Assembly (NCBI GenBank): GCA_965140735.1 | Contig: OZ223306.1 | Location: 806,001-870,000 of the forward strand | Origin: Fusibacter_A sp965140735 | Lineage (GTDB): Bacteria; Bacillota; Clostridia; Peptostreptococcales; Acidaminobacteraceae | Length of the DNA: 64,000 nucleotides | Direction of reading: 5' to 3' | Shown here: one piece after another, positions 62,703-64,000 of the stretch | How positions within the stretch are numbered: the stretch's first letter is position 1 | How the letters are laid out: every line of letters begins with the position of its first letter | Position numbers and translations under genes: made by a program | The notes under the pieces: generated by a model | Database searches by the model: none | Told to the model about the DNA's origin: nothing | The model's input: only the letters and a program-made list of their open reading frames with translations

Positions 62703-64000
62703 AATGCTCTCCGGCATCTATGGCATGAATGAAGGGATTGTCGATGCAAAAGGCACCGGAATTCAACATCTTTTTTATGATACTTTCGATCTGGATCTGA
62801 TTCATAGTGCATGTACACTGGTTAAAATAGGAGACACACTCTACTATGGAGATCGCAAGGAGACACGATCCGCACATCAATCTCACATGAACCCCACAGT
62901 TTCCGAAATTCGTGAAGGATTCATCATGACTGATATTTTTGATATGGATTCAAATAGTCAATCAAATAAACATCAACTTCAAATAATCAATCAAGCCTAT
63001 GGATATGCCGATGCAAAATTGGGGTTTGAAACGTCCATTTTAAATAAGAGCAATAAAGCTATAGACATTGAAGTTTACACGTACCTCATCTTGAGAAATT
63101 CAGCGCCTATATCTGCTCAAATTATTGGTAACCAAGTTATTTCAAAAACAGGCGGCAATTTTATGGGCGTTAAAGTGGAAAGTAACAGCAAAGCCTATCT
63201 CATTGAAGAAAGTCCCACAGGCTTTTTATACAGAACGACAAATGCCATCCATTATGATGAAAAAACGACGGCCCCCCTTGAAACTCCAAATATGGTTGGC
63301 GTACTCATCGGTCATCCTAAGCAGATCAAGCCAAATGAGACTTATGATTTTAAATGGGGAATTCTCTTTGAAAAGCATAAAGACTTATTGGAAGAGAAGC
63401 TTAAATCCTATTCAATTGAAACTGCAAAAGAAGCGGCGAAAGCCTACTGGAAATCTTATATAGACAGCGGTTACACTTGTGAAAACAAGACTTATCAAGA
63501 CATCGTCAACATAAACCAAATTGCAATTAAATCAGCAACGATAAAGGGCTTTGTGCCAGCCGATTTGACAGGTCATTATTTTTCAGAAGGGTTACCTTCT
63601 TATTATGCTAGGGATTCTATGATGGTTGCAAGAGCCTTTCTACTCTCTGGTCACCTTAAAGAAGCAAAAGAAGTCATTCTATATCTCTTAAATCGAAAAC
63701 GTAAAACTTCTGGTGAATTCTATCAGAGATATAACGGTATAGGAGTGCCATCCGAAGGTGCGAACAACAGCGTCTTTCATCAACTGGATTCCATTGGATA
63801 TTTCATGAAAAACATTCATGACTACTATAAAATCACTGGAGAACTTCTAATCACTGAAAAGGATATTAAAAGTCTAATGGATGCCCTTTTAAACTGTGAA
63901 AAGAAAAAAGGGATGGTGGGACCTGAAGGTGGCGTCAATGAAGGCGTCTATGGGCCTGCTTTTATCACATCATCCAACATGTTTATCTATGGCGGCGTAA
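62661..64000 (+). CDS. Glycoside hydrolase-like protein, 5' part (runs off the window)
   Basis: Starts at an ATG 4 nt after GGAGGACAA... (TGGAGGACAACT precedes it), inside the last 42 nt of the previous gene, and stays open to the end of the window (446 codons visible). The N-terminal beta-rich part (TKRYPGLGIIGSEMLSGIYG) is followed from about residue 305 by LTGHYFSEGLPSYYARDSMM and VARAFLLSGHLKEAKEVILY, a second six-hairpin glycosidase-type active-site region. It is probably a partner of the preceding enzyme, of similar architecture and possibly from an old duplication. The overlap indicates coupled translation. Confidence 0.75.

Noticed and set aside
1..64000. tRNA, rRNA, CRISPR array or prophage
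   Set aside because: No rRNA-like or cloverleaf sequence, no regularly spaced direct repeats and no phage structural genes were found on reading.

Overview
The window is AT-rich DNA with strong GGAGG-type ribosome binding sites about 8 nt before most starts, short intergenic gaps and nearly all genes on the + strand. Together with the families present (Amj, M55 D-aminopeptidase, DUF4865, DUF2809, GrpB, a CUT1 sugar operon) this points to a low-GC Gram-positive bacterium, probably a clostridium-like Bacillota. Genus cannot be read from the sequence. No rRNA, tRNA or CRISPR array was seen.

Region 1 (1-6.6 kb) is mobile-element territory. It has the 3' end of an unknown gene, then two single-gene units encoding unknown membrane proteins. 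Each unit starts at a GTTRRRY-like core and ends in a complementary RYYYAAC-like core next to a hairpin, as integron gene cassettes do. An IS91-family element (HUH Y2 transposase plus tyrosine recombinase, minus strand) lies between them, and a second, truncated copy of its end follows the second unit. No IntI is in view.

Region 2 (6.6-11.2 kb) holds a large Upf1/COG1112-type SF1 helicase with an internal coiled coil and a one-TM membrane protein, separated by a 112-nt bulged palindrome. This is a candidate two-gene defence or nucleic-acid-handling module.

Region 3 (11.4-55 kb) is a long one-direction run of small, mostly unrelated genes, most with their own RBS. It includes five intact GNAT acetyltransferases (one resembling the AAC(6') half of the bifunctional aminoglycoside enzyme), an APH-type kinase, a CAT-like acetyltransferase, P-loop kinases, SAM methyltransferases, lipoproteins and many small membrane proteins. 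It is littered with broken copies: a truncated lipoprotein gene, an internally deleted kinase copy, a GNAT pseudogene, and IS, DUF3795 and NIF3-like remnants. It reads as a gene-accumulation island. Inside it are more conventional pieces: a divergent LysR/DUF4865 pair, an MBOAT/DHHW acylation pair, and an SDR followed by Amj.

Region 4 (55.2-64 kb) begins with a SAM methyltransferase preceded by a 22-codon leader ORF whose end overlaps a terminator-like stem, suggesting ribosome-mediated attenuation. A sugar-utilisation operon follows: LacI repressor (apparent ACG start, two palindromic operators upstream), two CUT1 permeases, a lipoprotein binding protein, a terminator, and two overlapping six-hairpin-type glycosidase genes, the last running off the window. 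The ABC ATPase is absent and is probably supplied in trans.
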